From positions 1-9,177 of the forward strand of contig JANXWN010000073.1 of assembly GCA_025351125.1 (NCBI GenBank): a DNA stretch of 9,177 nucleotides, written 5' to 3'. Positions 1-6,277 of the stretch are shown here, one piece after another. The DNA comes from Caulobacteraceae bacterium (GTDB lineage: Bacteria > Pseudomonadota > Alphaproteobacteria > Caulobacterales > Caulobacteraceae). The translations under genes were made by a program, and so were the position numbers. The notes under the pieces were generated by a model. That model worked only from the letters and a program-made list of their open reading frames with translations, did no database searches and was not told the DNA's origin. The stretch's first letter is position 1; the number at the start of each line of letters is the position of its first letter.

Positions 1-476
1 CGCAAACCGTGTTCGATCCGGGCGATTTGGCCCGCGACGTCACCGAGCTTTACGCGCCGGTGTGCGAAGACAAAGGTTTGGGCTTCGAGACCGAAATCGC
101 CTCCGGCCTGCGCTTGAAAGGCAGTCGCGAAATCATCGCTCAAGCCCTGGCCAACCTGCTGGATAACGCGGTGAAATATACGCCCGCCGGCGGGGTCGTC
201 ATGTTGCGGGTGCGCCGCCGCTCGTCCGGCGAGATCGAATTTTCGGTGACCGACACCGGACCGGGCATCCCGCGCGCCGATCGTGATCGCGTCGTCGAAC
301 GATTCGTGCGTTTGGAAAACAGCCGTCATGCTCCGGGGGTAGGGCTTGGATTGTCCCTCGTCGCTGCCGTCGCGCGGGCGCATCGTGGCCGGTTGGATCT
401 GGACGAGGGTCCAGGCTCGGTGGATGGCGGCGGCCCCGGCCTACGCGCCGCCCTGGTATTCTCGGCGGCGCCATGA
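1..476 (+). CDS. Sensor histidine kinase, C-terminal ATPase part (5' end outside window)
   Basis: This is the C-terminal catalytic (HATPase_c) domain of a two-component sensor kinase, the part that binds ATP and phosphorylates the conserved His of the dimerisation domain. The reading frame is open from base 3, so the sensor, HAMP and HisKA parts lie upstream of the window. Counting the GTG codon at base 9 as residue 1, the N box is NLLDNAVKYTP (49-59), the G1 box is DTGPGIP (82-88), an F-box-like segment is VVERFVRLE (95-103), and the G2 box is GVGLGLSLV (110-118). All ATP-lid hallmarks are present, so the domain looks active. The GTG at base 9 is not a real start because the typical pre-N-box sequence continues upstream of it. 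The stop TGA overlaps the glnE start (ATGA), which implies cotranscription and translational coupling. No response regulator is visible; it may lie upstream. The signal sensed cannot be told from this fragment. Confidence 0.95.
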   Translation, partial: QTVFDPGDLARDVTELYAPVCEDKGLGFETEIASGLRLKGSREIIAQALANLLDNAVKYTPAGGVVMLRVRRRSSGEIEFSVTDTGPGIPRADRDRVVERFVRLENSRHAPGVGLGLSLVAAVARAHRGRLDLDEGPGSVDGGGPGLRAALVFSAAP

Positions 477-3283
477 CCGCGCTCGCGCAAAGCCTGACGC
501 CGTGCGGTCCGGTGACCGACGCCGCCGCCGCGGCGCGCGCGCGGGACGATTTGGGCGATGTGTCCGGCGCGGCGTGGCCCTCGCTTGCGCCGATCTTTTC
601 CGCGTCACCGTATCTGACCGCGATCGCCCGCCGTGACCCGCGAATGCTGCGCCGGGTCTTGCACGCCGATCCGAATGACCGTCTGCACGATCTGATTGCG
701 GCCGCCGCCGGCGCCTCCGGCCCCGTCGTCGAAAGCCGACTGCGCACCCTTAAATCCGAAATTCACCTGCTGACCGCCTTGGCCGACCTTGGCGGAGTGT
801 GGGACTTGGATCAGGTTACCGGCGCCCTCAGCCGCTTTGCCGACGCCGCCTTGCACGCCGCCGTCGCTTTGGCCGCCGACGAAGCCTTCGCGGCGGGCAA
901 GACGACGCGCAAGGGAAACGCCGGAGAAGGTCCGCTGCCCGGCCTGTTTTGCATCGCGATGGGTAAGCACGGCGCCTTCGAACTCAATTATTCCAGCGAT
1001 ATCGATATCTCCTTCTTTCACGAGCCGGACGCCTTGCCCCTAGCGCCGGGTATCGAGGCCCAGCCGTTCGCCGCCCGTATGGCCGACCGCATCGCCGCGA
1101 TTTTGCAGCACCGCACGGCGGACGGTTATGTGTTCCGGGTCGATTTGCGGCTGCGGCCCGACCCGTCGTCCACCCGGTCGAGCGTCTCGGTTCCGGCGGC
1201 CTTCCACTATTACGAGAGCGTCGGTCAGAATTGGGAGCGCGCCGCCTTCATCAAGGCCCGCGTGGTTGCCGGCGATACGCCGCGCGGCGTCTTGTTTTTG
1301 CAGGCGTTGCAGCCGTTTATCTGGCGGCGCAATCTCGACTTTGCCGCTATCGCCGACATCCATGCCATCAAGCGCCAGATCCACATTCACAAGGTCGACG
1401 ACCGTCTGACGGCGGCGGGCGCGGACCTCAAGCTTGGACGCGGTGGGATCCGCGAGGTGGAATTCTTTGTTCAGACGCAACAATTGATCCTGGGCGGACG
1501 ACAACCGCAATTGCGCTCGCCGCGCACGCTCGACGCTTTGGCGGCGCTGACCGACGCCGGCCATGTCGCCGCCGCCGCCGCCGCCGATATGGCCGGCGCC
1601 TACCGCACCCTGCGGGGCCTTGAGCACCGCGTGCAGATGATCGCCGATGAGCAAACCCACCGCTTGCCGCAGTCCGACAAAAGCCGTCGCGCCGTCGCCG
1701 CTTTGGCGGGCTATTCGCGTTTGGCGCCGTTTGACGCCGCGGTCGCCAAGCTTTTGAGGGCGGTCAACCGGCGTTACGGCGCCTTGTTCGCGGGCGAGGA
1801 GCCGTTGTCATCGCGGTTCGGCAGCCTAGTGTTCACCGGTGTGGAGGACGATGCCGAGACCGTTCTCACTCTCGCGCGCATGGGGTTTGCCGAGCCGGCC
1901 CGAATATCGAGCATTATCCGCGGCTGGCACCACGGTCACATCGCCGCCACCCGCACCGAACGCGGACGAGAGCTTTTCACCCGATTGGCGCCGCGCCTGT
2001 TGGACGCCGTCGCCGCCACCGATGCGCCTGATCCCGCCTTCGCCCGCTTCGCCGACTTCTTCGCCGCCATCAGCGTTGGGGTGCAAACCCAATCGCTGTT
2101 TCTCGCCCAACCGCGTCTGCTGGAGGTGGTGGTGCGGGTGATGGCGTTCGCCCCCCGATTCGCCCGCACCCTCGCGCGCCGACCGGCGGCGCTGGACGCG
2201 CTGCTCGACGCGCGGTTCTTCAACCCGGTGGCTGAACCGCTCGACATTCCCGCCTATTTGGCGGCGGCGGCGGATTTCGAGGGCGCGATGAACCGCGGGC
2301 GACGGCTGTATGCCGAAAACGCCTTTCGCATTGGCGTGCAGGTGTTGAGCGGAGTGATCGACGCTACGGCCGCGGGCGCGGCGTTCGCCGCATTGGCCGA
2401 CGGCATTATCCAGGGCATGGCTGACGCCGCTCTGGCGGAAATCGTCCGCACGGCGGGGGATTTTCCCGGCGACGTCGTGGTCATCGCTTTGGGTAAGTGC
2501 GGTTCATGCGAAATGACCGCTCGTTCGGACCTCGATTTGATGACCCTCTACCGCTCGGCGGCGCCGGACGCGGCGTCGGCGTTCAAGGGCTGGAGCGGTG
2601 AAACGTTTTACGCGCGATTTACCCAGCGCTTGGTGACCGCGCTGTCGTCGCCGACAACCGAGGGAACGCTGTATGACGTCGATCTGAAACTTCGCCCTTC
2701 CGGCACCAAAGGCCCGGTGGCGGTTAGCTTTTCCGCCTTCGAAAGCTATTACGACGGCGCCGCCGAGACGTGGGAGTTTCTCGCCCTGACCCGCGCCCGC
2801 GTGGTGTGGGCGACCACGCCCGCTTTCGCCGCCGACGTGCAGCGGGCGATCACCACCGCCTTGCGGCGCCCTCGTGACCCGTTTGCCACCGGCCAGGACG
2901 TCGCCGACATGCGCCAATTGATGCGTGACGAACGGCCGGCCTCGGGGTTTTGGGATATGAAACTTAGCGACGGTGGCTTGGTCGACATCGAATTTTGCGC
3001 GCAATATTCGCAGTTGATTGGCGGACCCTTGCACCGCAACACCGGCGAGGCTTTGGCAGCGAGCGCCCCGGAACTGCTGGTGGCGTGGACCCTGCAACAA
3101 TCGCTTGTCCAATTGATCAAGATCGCCCTCGAAGACGACGCCGACGTCGACGACCAACCCGCTCCGTTCAAAGCCCTCCTCGCCAAAGCCGGCGGCGTGC
3201 GGGGTTTCGCGACGTTGAAGCGCCGTCTAGCGACGGCGCGGGCTGAGGCGCACGGCAGGTTTCTCGGGTTGAACGGGGGCTGA
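473..3283 (+). CDS. glnE: Bifunctional glutamine synthetase adenylyltransferase / adenylyl-removing enzyme GlnE
   Basis: GlnE attaches AMP to, and removes it from, a conserved Tyr of glutamine synthetase. It normally acts under PII (GlnB) control and so tunes ammonium assimilation in the cytoplasm. At 936 aa it is near the family's usual length (E. coli about 946) and has the expected duplicated architecture. The N-terminal nucleotidyltransferase half is the adenylyl-removing domain, with GKHGAFELNYSSDID at 164-178 (D176, D178). Its helical partner carries KLGRGGIREVEF at 320-331. The C-terminal half, the adenylylating domain, has GKCGSCEMTARSDLD at 674-688 (D686, D688) and a second helical part with KLSDGGLVDIEF at 830-841. 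Both metal-binding Asp pairs are present. The second motif has Cys-Gly-Ser-Cys where many homologues have Leu-Gly-Gly-Arg or similar, but it still fits the nucleotidyltransferase pattern. The ATG at 473 overlaps the kinase stop codon. A run of six GCC codons (1568-1585) encodes an Ala stretch in a helical region. Confidence 0.98.
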   Translation: MTALAQSLTPCGPVTDAAAAARARDDLGDVSGAAWPSLAPIFSASPYLTAIARRDPRMLRRVLHADPNDRLHDLIAAAAGASGPVVESRLRTLKSEIHLLTALADLGGVWDLDQVTGALSRFADAALHAAVALAADEAFAAGKTTRKGNAGEGPLPGLFCIAMGKHGAFELNYSSDIDISFFHEPDALPLAPGIEAQPFAARMADRIAAILQHRTADGYVFRVDLRLRPDPSSTRSSVSVPAAFHYYESVGQNWERAAFIKARVVAGDTPRGVLFLQALQPFIWRRNLDFAAIADIHAIKRQIHIHKVDDRLTAAGADLKLGRGGIREVEFFVQTQQLILGGRQPQLRSPRTLDALAALTDAGHVAAAAAADMAGAYRTLRGLEHRVQMIADEQTHRLPQSDKSRRAVAALAGYSRLAPFDAAVAKLLRAVNRRYGALFAGEEPLSSRFGSLVFTGVEDDAETVLTLARMGFAEPARISSIIRGWHHGHIAATRTERGRELFTRLAPRLLDAVAATDAPDPAFARFADFFAAISVGVQTQSLFLAQPRLLEVVVRVMAFAPRFARTLARRPAALDALLDARFFNPVAEPLDIPAYLAAAADFEGAMNRGRRLYAENAFRIGVQVLSGVIDATAAGAAFAALADGIIQGMADAALAEIVRTAGDFPGDVVVIALGKCGSCEMTARSDLDLMTLYRSAAPDAASAFKGWSGETFYARFTQRLVTALSSPTTEGTLYDVDLKLRPSGTKGPVAVSFSAFESYYDGAAETWEFLALTRARVVWATTPAFAADVQRAITTALRRPRDPFATGQDVADMRQLMRDERPASGFWDMKLSDGGLVDIEFCAQYSQLIGGPLHRNTGEALAASAPELLVAWTLQQSLVQLIKIALEDDADVDDQPAPFKALLAKAGGVRGFATLKRRLATARAEAHGRFLGLNGG

Positions 3284-3326
3284 TTTGATGGTCGCGCGGC
3301 CTGCGGACGTGTGATTGCCTCGCTTT

Positions 3327-3494
3327 ATGGCGAGACCCGAACCGTCTTTGTTCGACGAGATCGACGAAGCCGAAGAATCGGCGGCGGACGCCGACGTCGC
3401 GGCGGGACGCGTGATCAGTCATGAGGCGGTTAAGTCTTGGCTGCTCTCGTGGGGTTTGCCAAACGAATTGCCTTCGCCGCGGATCGGTGACTAG
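3327..3494 (+). CDS. Small antitoxin-like protein of a ParE-type toxin-antitoxin pair
   Basis: This 55-aa, acidic protein begins MARPEPSLFDEIDEAEESA and continues through a D/E/A-rich stretch to GRVISHEAVKSWLLSWG and a Pro-rich tail (LPNELPSPRIGD). The pattern of an acidic N-terminus, then AAGRV-xx-HE-xV-xxWLxSWGxPNELPxP, is one I recognise from short antitoxins encoded directly upstream of ParE/RelE toxins in Proteobacteria. Its role would be to bind and neutralise the toxin encoded next. The WLLSWG segment is the likely toxin-binding helix (inference). The ATG at 3327 is chosen because an in-frame stop lies at 3312-3314; a TTG at 3315 is the only alternative. No good Shine-Dalgarno sequence is visible. 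The gene starts 43 bases after glnE, with no obvious terminator between, so glnE read-through is possible. I cannot assign a DNA-binding fold from sequence alone. Confidence 0.75.
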   Translation: MARPEPSLFDEIDEAEESAADADVAAGRVISHEAVKSWLLSWGLPNELPSPRIGD

Positions 3495-3499
3495 CGCGA

Positions 3500-3793
3500 T
3501 TGCCGAGCGTCGTCTGGACCGAAGAAGCGCGCGCCGCTCTCGCCGGGGTTCGGGAATACGTCGGTCAATTCAGTCCGCTCAATGCCCAGCGGTTATCGGC
3601 CAAGCTGCTCAATGCGACCGAGGCGCTTTCGTCCATGCCTGATCGTGGGCGTCCGGTCGGTGGCGGGCGTCGCGAGCTCACGGTCATTTGGCCCGACGTA
3701 ATCCGCTATCGCATCACACCCGACGCCGTTTATATTCTGCGAATTCGTCACGGCGCGACGAGGGCGAGCCCGGATCGTGAAGGAACCGTTTGA
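3500..3793 (+). CDS. ParE/RelE-family toxin
   Basis: This 97-aa protein has the normal length and layout of the ParE/RelE toxin superfamily. It has an N-terminal beta strand (PSVVWTEEARAAL), two amphipathic helices (about 10-45), then the strand-rich C-terminal half with PDRGRPVGGGRREL (47-60), a strand ending in VIRYRI (67-72) and VYILRIRHGAT (77-87). The RPVxxGxREL and VIRYRI-YILRIRHG signatures are typical of ParE-type members, which in studied cases poison DNA gyrase, whereas RelE members cleave mRNA on the ribosome. Which activity applies here is not shown. The start is the TTG at 3500, because an in-frame stop at 3488-3490 leaves no ATG or GTG upstream. It begins five bases after the antitoxin stop, which suggests translational coupling and deliberately low toxin output. 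The frame is intact, so the toxin is probably functional. Confidence 0.88.
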   Translation: MPSVVWTEEARAALAGVREYVGQFSPLNAQRLSAKLLNATEALSSMPDRGRPVGGGRRELTVIWPDVIRYRITPDAVYILRIRHGATRASPDREGTV

Positions 3794-3916
3794 TGCAGGG
3801 CAGGATAGAATTAGCGGCCCTTTCTTTGGCGACGTCGGCGTGCGCCTCTGAAATCGTCACAGTTCGATTCGGGCAGCTGCGTGACTGACATTCCGCAGGG
3901 AATTACCGCACCAGTC

Positions 3917-3923
3917 GAAAGGA
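3917..3923 (+). promoter_or_regulatory. Ribosome binding site of the DUF1295 gene
   Basis: GAAAGGA lies four bases before the ATG at 3928 and supports that start. No convincing promoter or terminator was recognised in the rest of the 134-base gap after the toxin gene. Confidence 0.5.
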
Positions 3924-3927
3924 CCCC

Positions 3928-4722
3928 ATGCCCCTCGTCCACCTGCTCTTGCTCAACGCCGCCGTCAGCGTCGCTCTTTTTGTCGGGCTGTGGTTGATCA
4001 ATTTGCGGACCCGCGATCCGAGCTTTATCGACAGTTGGTGGGCGCTGGGCATGGTGATGATCGCTTGGACGAGTTTCGTGACGGCGCCCAATCGGGGTCC
4101 ACATGCGCTGGCGTTGACCGCGCTGTGCGCGGCGTGGGGTTTGCGGTTAGGCGGATATTTGTTTTGGCGCTGGCGCAAGCACGGGCCGGACCGGCGCTAC
4201 GCGACGATGATGGCGCACGCGCAAAGCGAACGCGGCTGGAGCTATGCCAAGGCATCGCTGCTATTAGTGTTCGCCTTGCAAATGCCGTTGCAATTTATCG
4301 TCGCCCTGCCGGCGCAGTTGGGCCAATGGGGCGCCGACGCTTCGCTGGGCGCTTTGGCGTGGGCGGGCGTCGCACTGGCGATCTTCGGCGTTGGATTCGA
4401 AAGCCTCGGCGATTTTCAACTGGTTGCGTTCAAGGGCGATCCGGCCAACGCCAACAAGGTGCTGCAAACCGGTCTGTGGCGCTTTACCCGCCATCCCAAC
4501 TATTTCGGCGACGCCTGTGTGTGGTGGGGGCTCTATTTAATCGCCGCCGAAACGGGACTTGGCGCTTGGTCAATCCCCGGCCCGATTCTGCTGACTTTTC
4601 TGTTGACGCGTTGGAGCGGCGTGCCGACGGTGGAGGGGCGGATGCGCCGCAAAAAACCGGACTACGCGGCCTATGTCGCCCGCACGTCCAGCTTCATTCC
4701 GATGTGGCCCAAAAAGTCGTAA
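3928..4722 (+). CDS. DUF1295 family membrane protein (steroid 5-alpha-reductase-like)
   Basis: This 264-aa integral inner-membrane protein of the DUF1295 family belongs to the superfamily of steroid 5-alpha reductases and isoprenylcysteine methyltransferases. Hydrophobic segments are visible at about 3-25, 33-52, 58-80, 109-128, 138-157, 196-208 and 214-229. The family hallmarks are SFIDSWWALG (32-41), the loop WRKHGPDRRY (82-91), the strongly conserved TGLWRFTRHPNYFGD (181-195), which is probably the cofactor/substrate site by analogy, and the C-terminal P-x-YAAYVARTSSFIPMWPK. Length and ends match the family. The true substrate of bacterial DUF1295 proteins is unclear. In other bacteria they often sit with fatty-acid or lipid-modifying genes and ECF sigma regulators; that is recalled, not shown here. 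It is flanked by a toxin-antitoxin pair and a 42-aa membrane protein, so context gives little help. Confidence 0.93.
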   Translation: MPLVHLLLLNAAVSVALFVGLWLINLRTRDPSFIDSWWALGMVMIAWTSFVTAPNRGPHALALTALCAAWGLRLGGYLFWRWRKHGPDRRYATMMAHAQSERGWSYAKASLLLVFALQMPLQFIVALPAQLGQWGADASLGALAWAGVALAIFGVGFESLGDFQLVAFKGDPANANKVLQTGLWRFTRHPNYFGDACVWWGLYLIAAETGLGAWSIPGPILLTFLLTRWSGVPTVEGRMRRKKPDYAAYVARTSSFIPMWPKKS

Positions 4723-5008
4723 GCCCCCCGCCCACCAAGCCTGCGGTCCCGCCGGCTGCGTGAAAGAAGTCGCCGTTGTTTTTCGGGCCTCAAGGCGGCG
4801 ACCACGTCGTCGAAAAACGCGTGATGCGATCGGCGCCTATTTGCCGGGCGTAGCGCGCATGACTTGCCGCGTGGCTGGGCAAAACGCGCGGCGTGGCGAC
4901 GGAACTTCCGGCCTGCCGACGTATTAGGTTGAAACGTGCCCGCCGTCGGCCCGCAAACTCAAAAGCCGCACCCCCACGGCAAACGTCGCCCTGATGAGGA
5001 GCATCCGT
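4723..5008 (+). other. Intergenic stretch without a recognisable gene
   Basis: About 290 bases lie between the DUF1295 gene and the 42-aa gene. Reading frames that cross it (for example the + frame ending at 4927) give arginine-rich translations with no family resemblance. Visible elements are GGAAC at 4901-4905, which resembles the -35 of general-stress ECF promoters but has no CGTT at the right distance, and TTGAAA at 4929-4934, which could be a sigma-70 -35 but has no good -10. A promoter for the downstream small gene must be here or further upstream, but I cannot place it. Confidence 0.4.
4995..5001 (+). promoter_or_regulatory. Strong Shine-Dalgarno sequence of the 42-aa gene
   Basis: TGAGGAG ends seven bases before the ATG at 5009. 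This is one of the best matches to the 16S rRNA anti-Shine-Dalgarno sequence in the window and is the main reason to believe the short gene behind it is translated. Confidence 0.6.
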
Positions 5009-5137
5009 ATGACCGCCATTTCGACCCCGCGATCGACGCACAAAGCCGAATGGCGTGATCGTCTGTTCATCGTCGGATGCACGGTGGTTTATGCGGGGTT
5101 GCTGGTCGCCGTTGCCTTCGCCTTGCGCGCCGCTTGA
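5009..5137 (+). CDS. 42-aa single-pass membrane protein of unknown function
   Basis: The frame encodes 42 residues. An N-terminal polar part of about 18 residues (MTAISTPRSTHKAEWRDR) is followed by a hydrophobic span (LFIVGCTVVYAGLLVAVAFAL, about 19-39) and a short RAA tail. The polar, charged head followed by one transmembrane helix is a coherent membrane-peptide design, and the strong ribosome binding site at 4995-5001 supports translation. I do not recognise a family. It stands alone, with about 290 gene-free bases before it and 135 bases after it up to the ECF sigma gene, so it may be independently transcribed or share the sigma operon's promoter. Roles known for such small proteins elsewhere include modulating membrane enzymes, transporters or sensor kinases; assigning any here would be a guess. 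The alternative is a chance frame, which the good Shine-Dalgarno sequence and ordered hydropathy argue against. Confidence 0.6.
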   Translation: MTAISTPRSTHKAEWRDRLFIVGCTVVYAGLLVAVAFALRAA

Positions 5138-5146
5138 GGTCTCTTC

Positions 5147-5159
5147 TCGCGCTTCGCGA
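5147..5159. other. Small hairpin after the 42-aa gene
   Basis: TCGCG-CTT-CGCGA forms a five-base-pair stem ten bases after the stop codon of the 42-aa gene. There is no T run after it, so it is not a standard intrinsic terminator; it might stabilise an mRNA end or be chance. Confidence 0.25.
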
Positions 5160-5272
5160 CGGACATTCGTTTAGCCGACGTTAAAGCTGACGTGGGAGGG
5201 ATAAGCCGGCGGCGTTTCAGTCCTCTGGTTTTTGTCGACCGGACGGAGCATGGCGCGTGAGCGGGGTGACGA

Positions 5273-5830
5273 TTGAAGGAACGGGTCGCCGATCCGGACG
5301 AAGCGCTCGTCCTGCTGGCCGGCCGGGGCGACCAAGCGGCGGTGCGCGCGTTGGTGGCCGGCAAGTTGCCGCGTCTTTTGGCCCTAGCGCGGCGGATGTT
5401 GGGCGATTCGGCCGAGGTCGAAGACGTTGCGCAAGAAGCATTTATAAAGGCTTGGCGTTTCGCGCCGCGCTGGCGGCCCGGCGAGGCCAAGTTCGATACT
5501 TGGCTGCATCGCGTTGCGCTCAATCTTTGTTACGACCGTTTGCGGCGCCGCAAGCGGATCAGCGGCGAGCCGCCGCCCGATCAGGTCGACGAGGGTCCGG
5601 CGCCCGATCGGGGGCTATACGCGCGCGATGTCGGTCGACGAGTCGGTCTCGCCTTAGCCGCCCTGCCGGATCGTCAACGCGAGGCGATCGTGCTTTGTCA
5701 CTATCAAGAGTTGGGCAATATCGAAGCCGCCGACCTGATGGGCGTGAGTGTCGAGGCGTTGGAGAGTTTGTTATCTCGCGGGCGTCGCGCTTTGCGTGGC
5801 GCTTTGGCGGATTTGGCGGCGGGGGTGTGA
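5273..5830 (+). CDS. ECF-family RNA polymerase sigma factor
   Basis: This 185-aa group IV (ECF) sigma factor directs RNA polymerase to a specific regulon when released from its anti-sigma factor. Region sigma2 spans about 22-93, with the core-binding segment VEDVAQEAFIKAWRF (49-63) and the -10-reading part WLHRVALNLCYDRLRRRKR (77-95). After a linker, region sigma4 spans about 124-178: ALAALPDRQREAIVLCHYQE, then the helix-turn-helix NIEAADLMGVSVEALESLLS, ending RGRRALRGAL. Only sigma2 and sigma4 are present, as expected. The start is TTG at 5273, because an in-frame stop at 5267-5269 rules out anything upstream; GGGGTGA at 5263-5269 is a plausible ribosome binding site. The next gene starts three bases after the stop and is the likely anti-sigma factor. 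ECF genes usually activate their own promoter; I could not identify that promoter with confidence. Exact ECF group not assigned. Confidence 0.96.
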   Translation: MKERVADPDEALVLLAGRGDQAAVRALVAGKLPRLLALARRMLGDSAEVEDVAQEAFIKAWRFAPRWRPGEAKFDTWLHRVALNLCYDRLRRRKRISGEPPPDQVDEGPAPDRGLYARDVGRRVGLALAALPDRQREAIVLCHYQELGNIEAADLMGVSVEALESLLSRGRRALRGALADLAAGV

Positions 5831-5833
5831 TCA

Positions 5834-6277
5834 ATGGATCTTAAAACTATGGACTTCGCGCGATTTAGAACCTTGGCCGACGCTTATGGCGGCGACGTCA
5901 CGCGCTGGCCGGCGGCGGATCATGACATGGCGCGCGCGTTCGCGGCGGCGCACGCGGTGTGGGCCCAGCCGTGCCTCGCCGACGCGGCGGCGCTTGATGC
6001 GCTGCTGCGCCAGTCGGTCGTCGCGCCGCCGGCCCGCGCGCTACGCGAGCGGATCACCGTGGCGGCCCCGCAAACCCCCGCGCTGCACCGCGCGTGGCGT
6101 TGGTTGGTCGGGGCGGGCATTGGCGGGGTGCTCACAGCGGCGTGCGCCGCGGGTGTTTTCACCGGCGTGGCGGTCGCCCCGCTCGCCTTGGCCGAGGGTT
6201 ACGCCAATGGTCAGAACGACCCGGCCAACGACGCGGCGCGGTTTCTACGCGAACCGATCGACGTGACGGAGGGATGA
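5834..6277 (+). CDS. Putative membrane-bound anti-sigma factor of the ECF operon
   Basis: This 147-aa protein has a cytoplasmic N-terminal part of about 88 residues, one strongly hydrophobic segment at about 91-118 (WLVGAGIGGVLTAACAAGVF onward) and a short C-terminal part of about 29 residues, probably periplasmic. The N-terminus FARFRTLADAYGGDVTRWP (8-26) is a pattern I associate with small proteins encoded beside ECF sigma factors in alphaproteobacteria. No zinc-binding HxxxCxxC motif is present, so it is not a ZAS-type anti-sigma factor. The role is inferred from position (three bases after the sigma stop, four-base overlap with the sensor-like gene) and topology: the cytoplasmic part would hold the sigma factor and the membrane anchor would pass on the periplasmic signal. 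The start at ATG 5834 fits this spacing; the in-frame ATG at 5849 is an alternative. CDS very likely, role moderately likely. Confidence 0.85.
   Translation: MDLKTMDFARFRTLADAYGGDVTRWPAADHDMARAFAAAHAVWAQPCLADAAALDALLRQSVVAPPARALRERITVAAPQTPALHRAWRWLVGAGIGGVLTAACAAGVFTGVAVAPLALAEGYANGQNDPANDAARFLREPIDVTEG

Noticed and set aside
1568..1585. Six tandem GCC repeats
   Set aside because: It encodes an Ala run inside glnE and fits local codon usage; not a structural repeat element.
2504..3157. Antisense 217-codon frame inside glnE
   Set aside because: A shadow of glnE's codon bias on the opposite strand; glnE carries all diagnostic motifs in this region.
4673..4927. Open + frame of 84 codons after and overlapping the DUF1295 gene
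   Set aside because: It overlaps the DUF1295 end in another frame, its translation is Arg/Ala-rich with no family pattern, and it has no good ribosome site. Long chance frames are common at this GC content.
4901..4930. Possible EcfG-type promoter (GGAAC plus downstream T-rich element)
   Set aside because: No CGTT-like -10 lies at the usual 16-17 base spacing, so it was not called.
6094..6276. Extended N-terminus of the sensor-like gene starting at 6094
   Set aside because: It would overlap the anti-sigma gene by about 180 bases with an Arg/Gly-rich translation. The start at 6274/6277 has a ribosome site and puts the signal anchor at the N-terminus.
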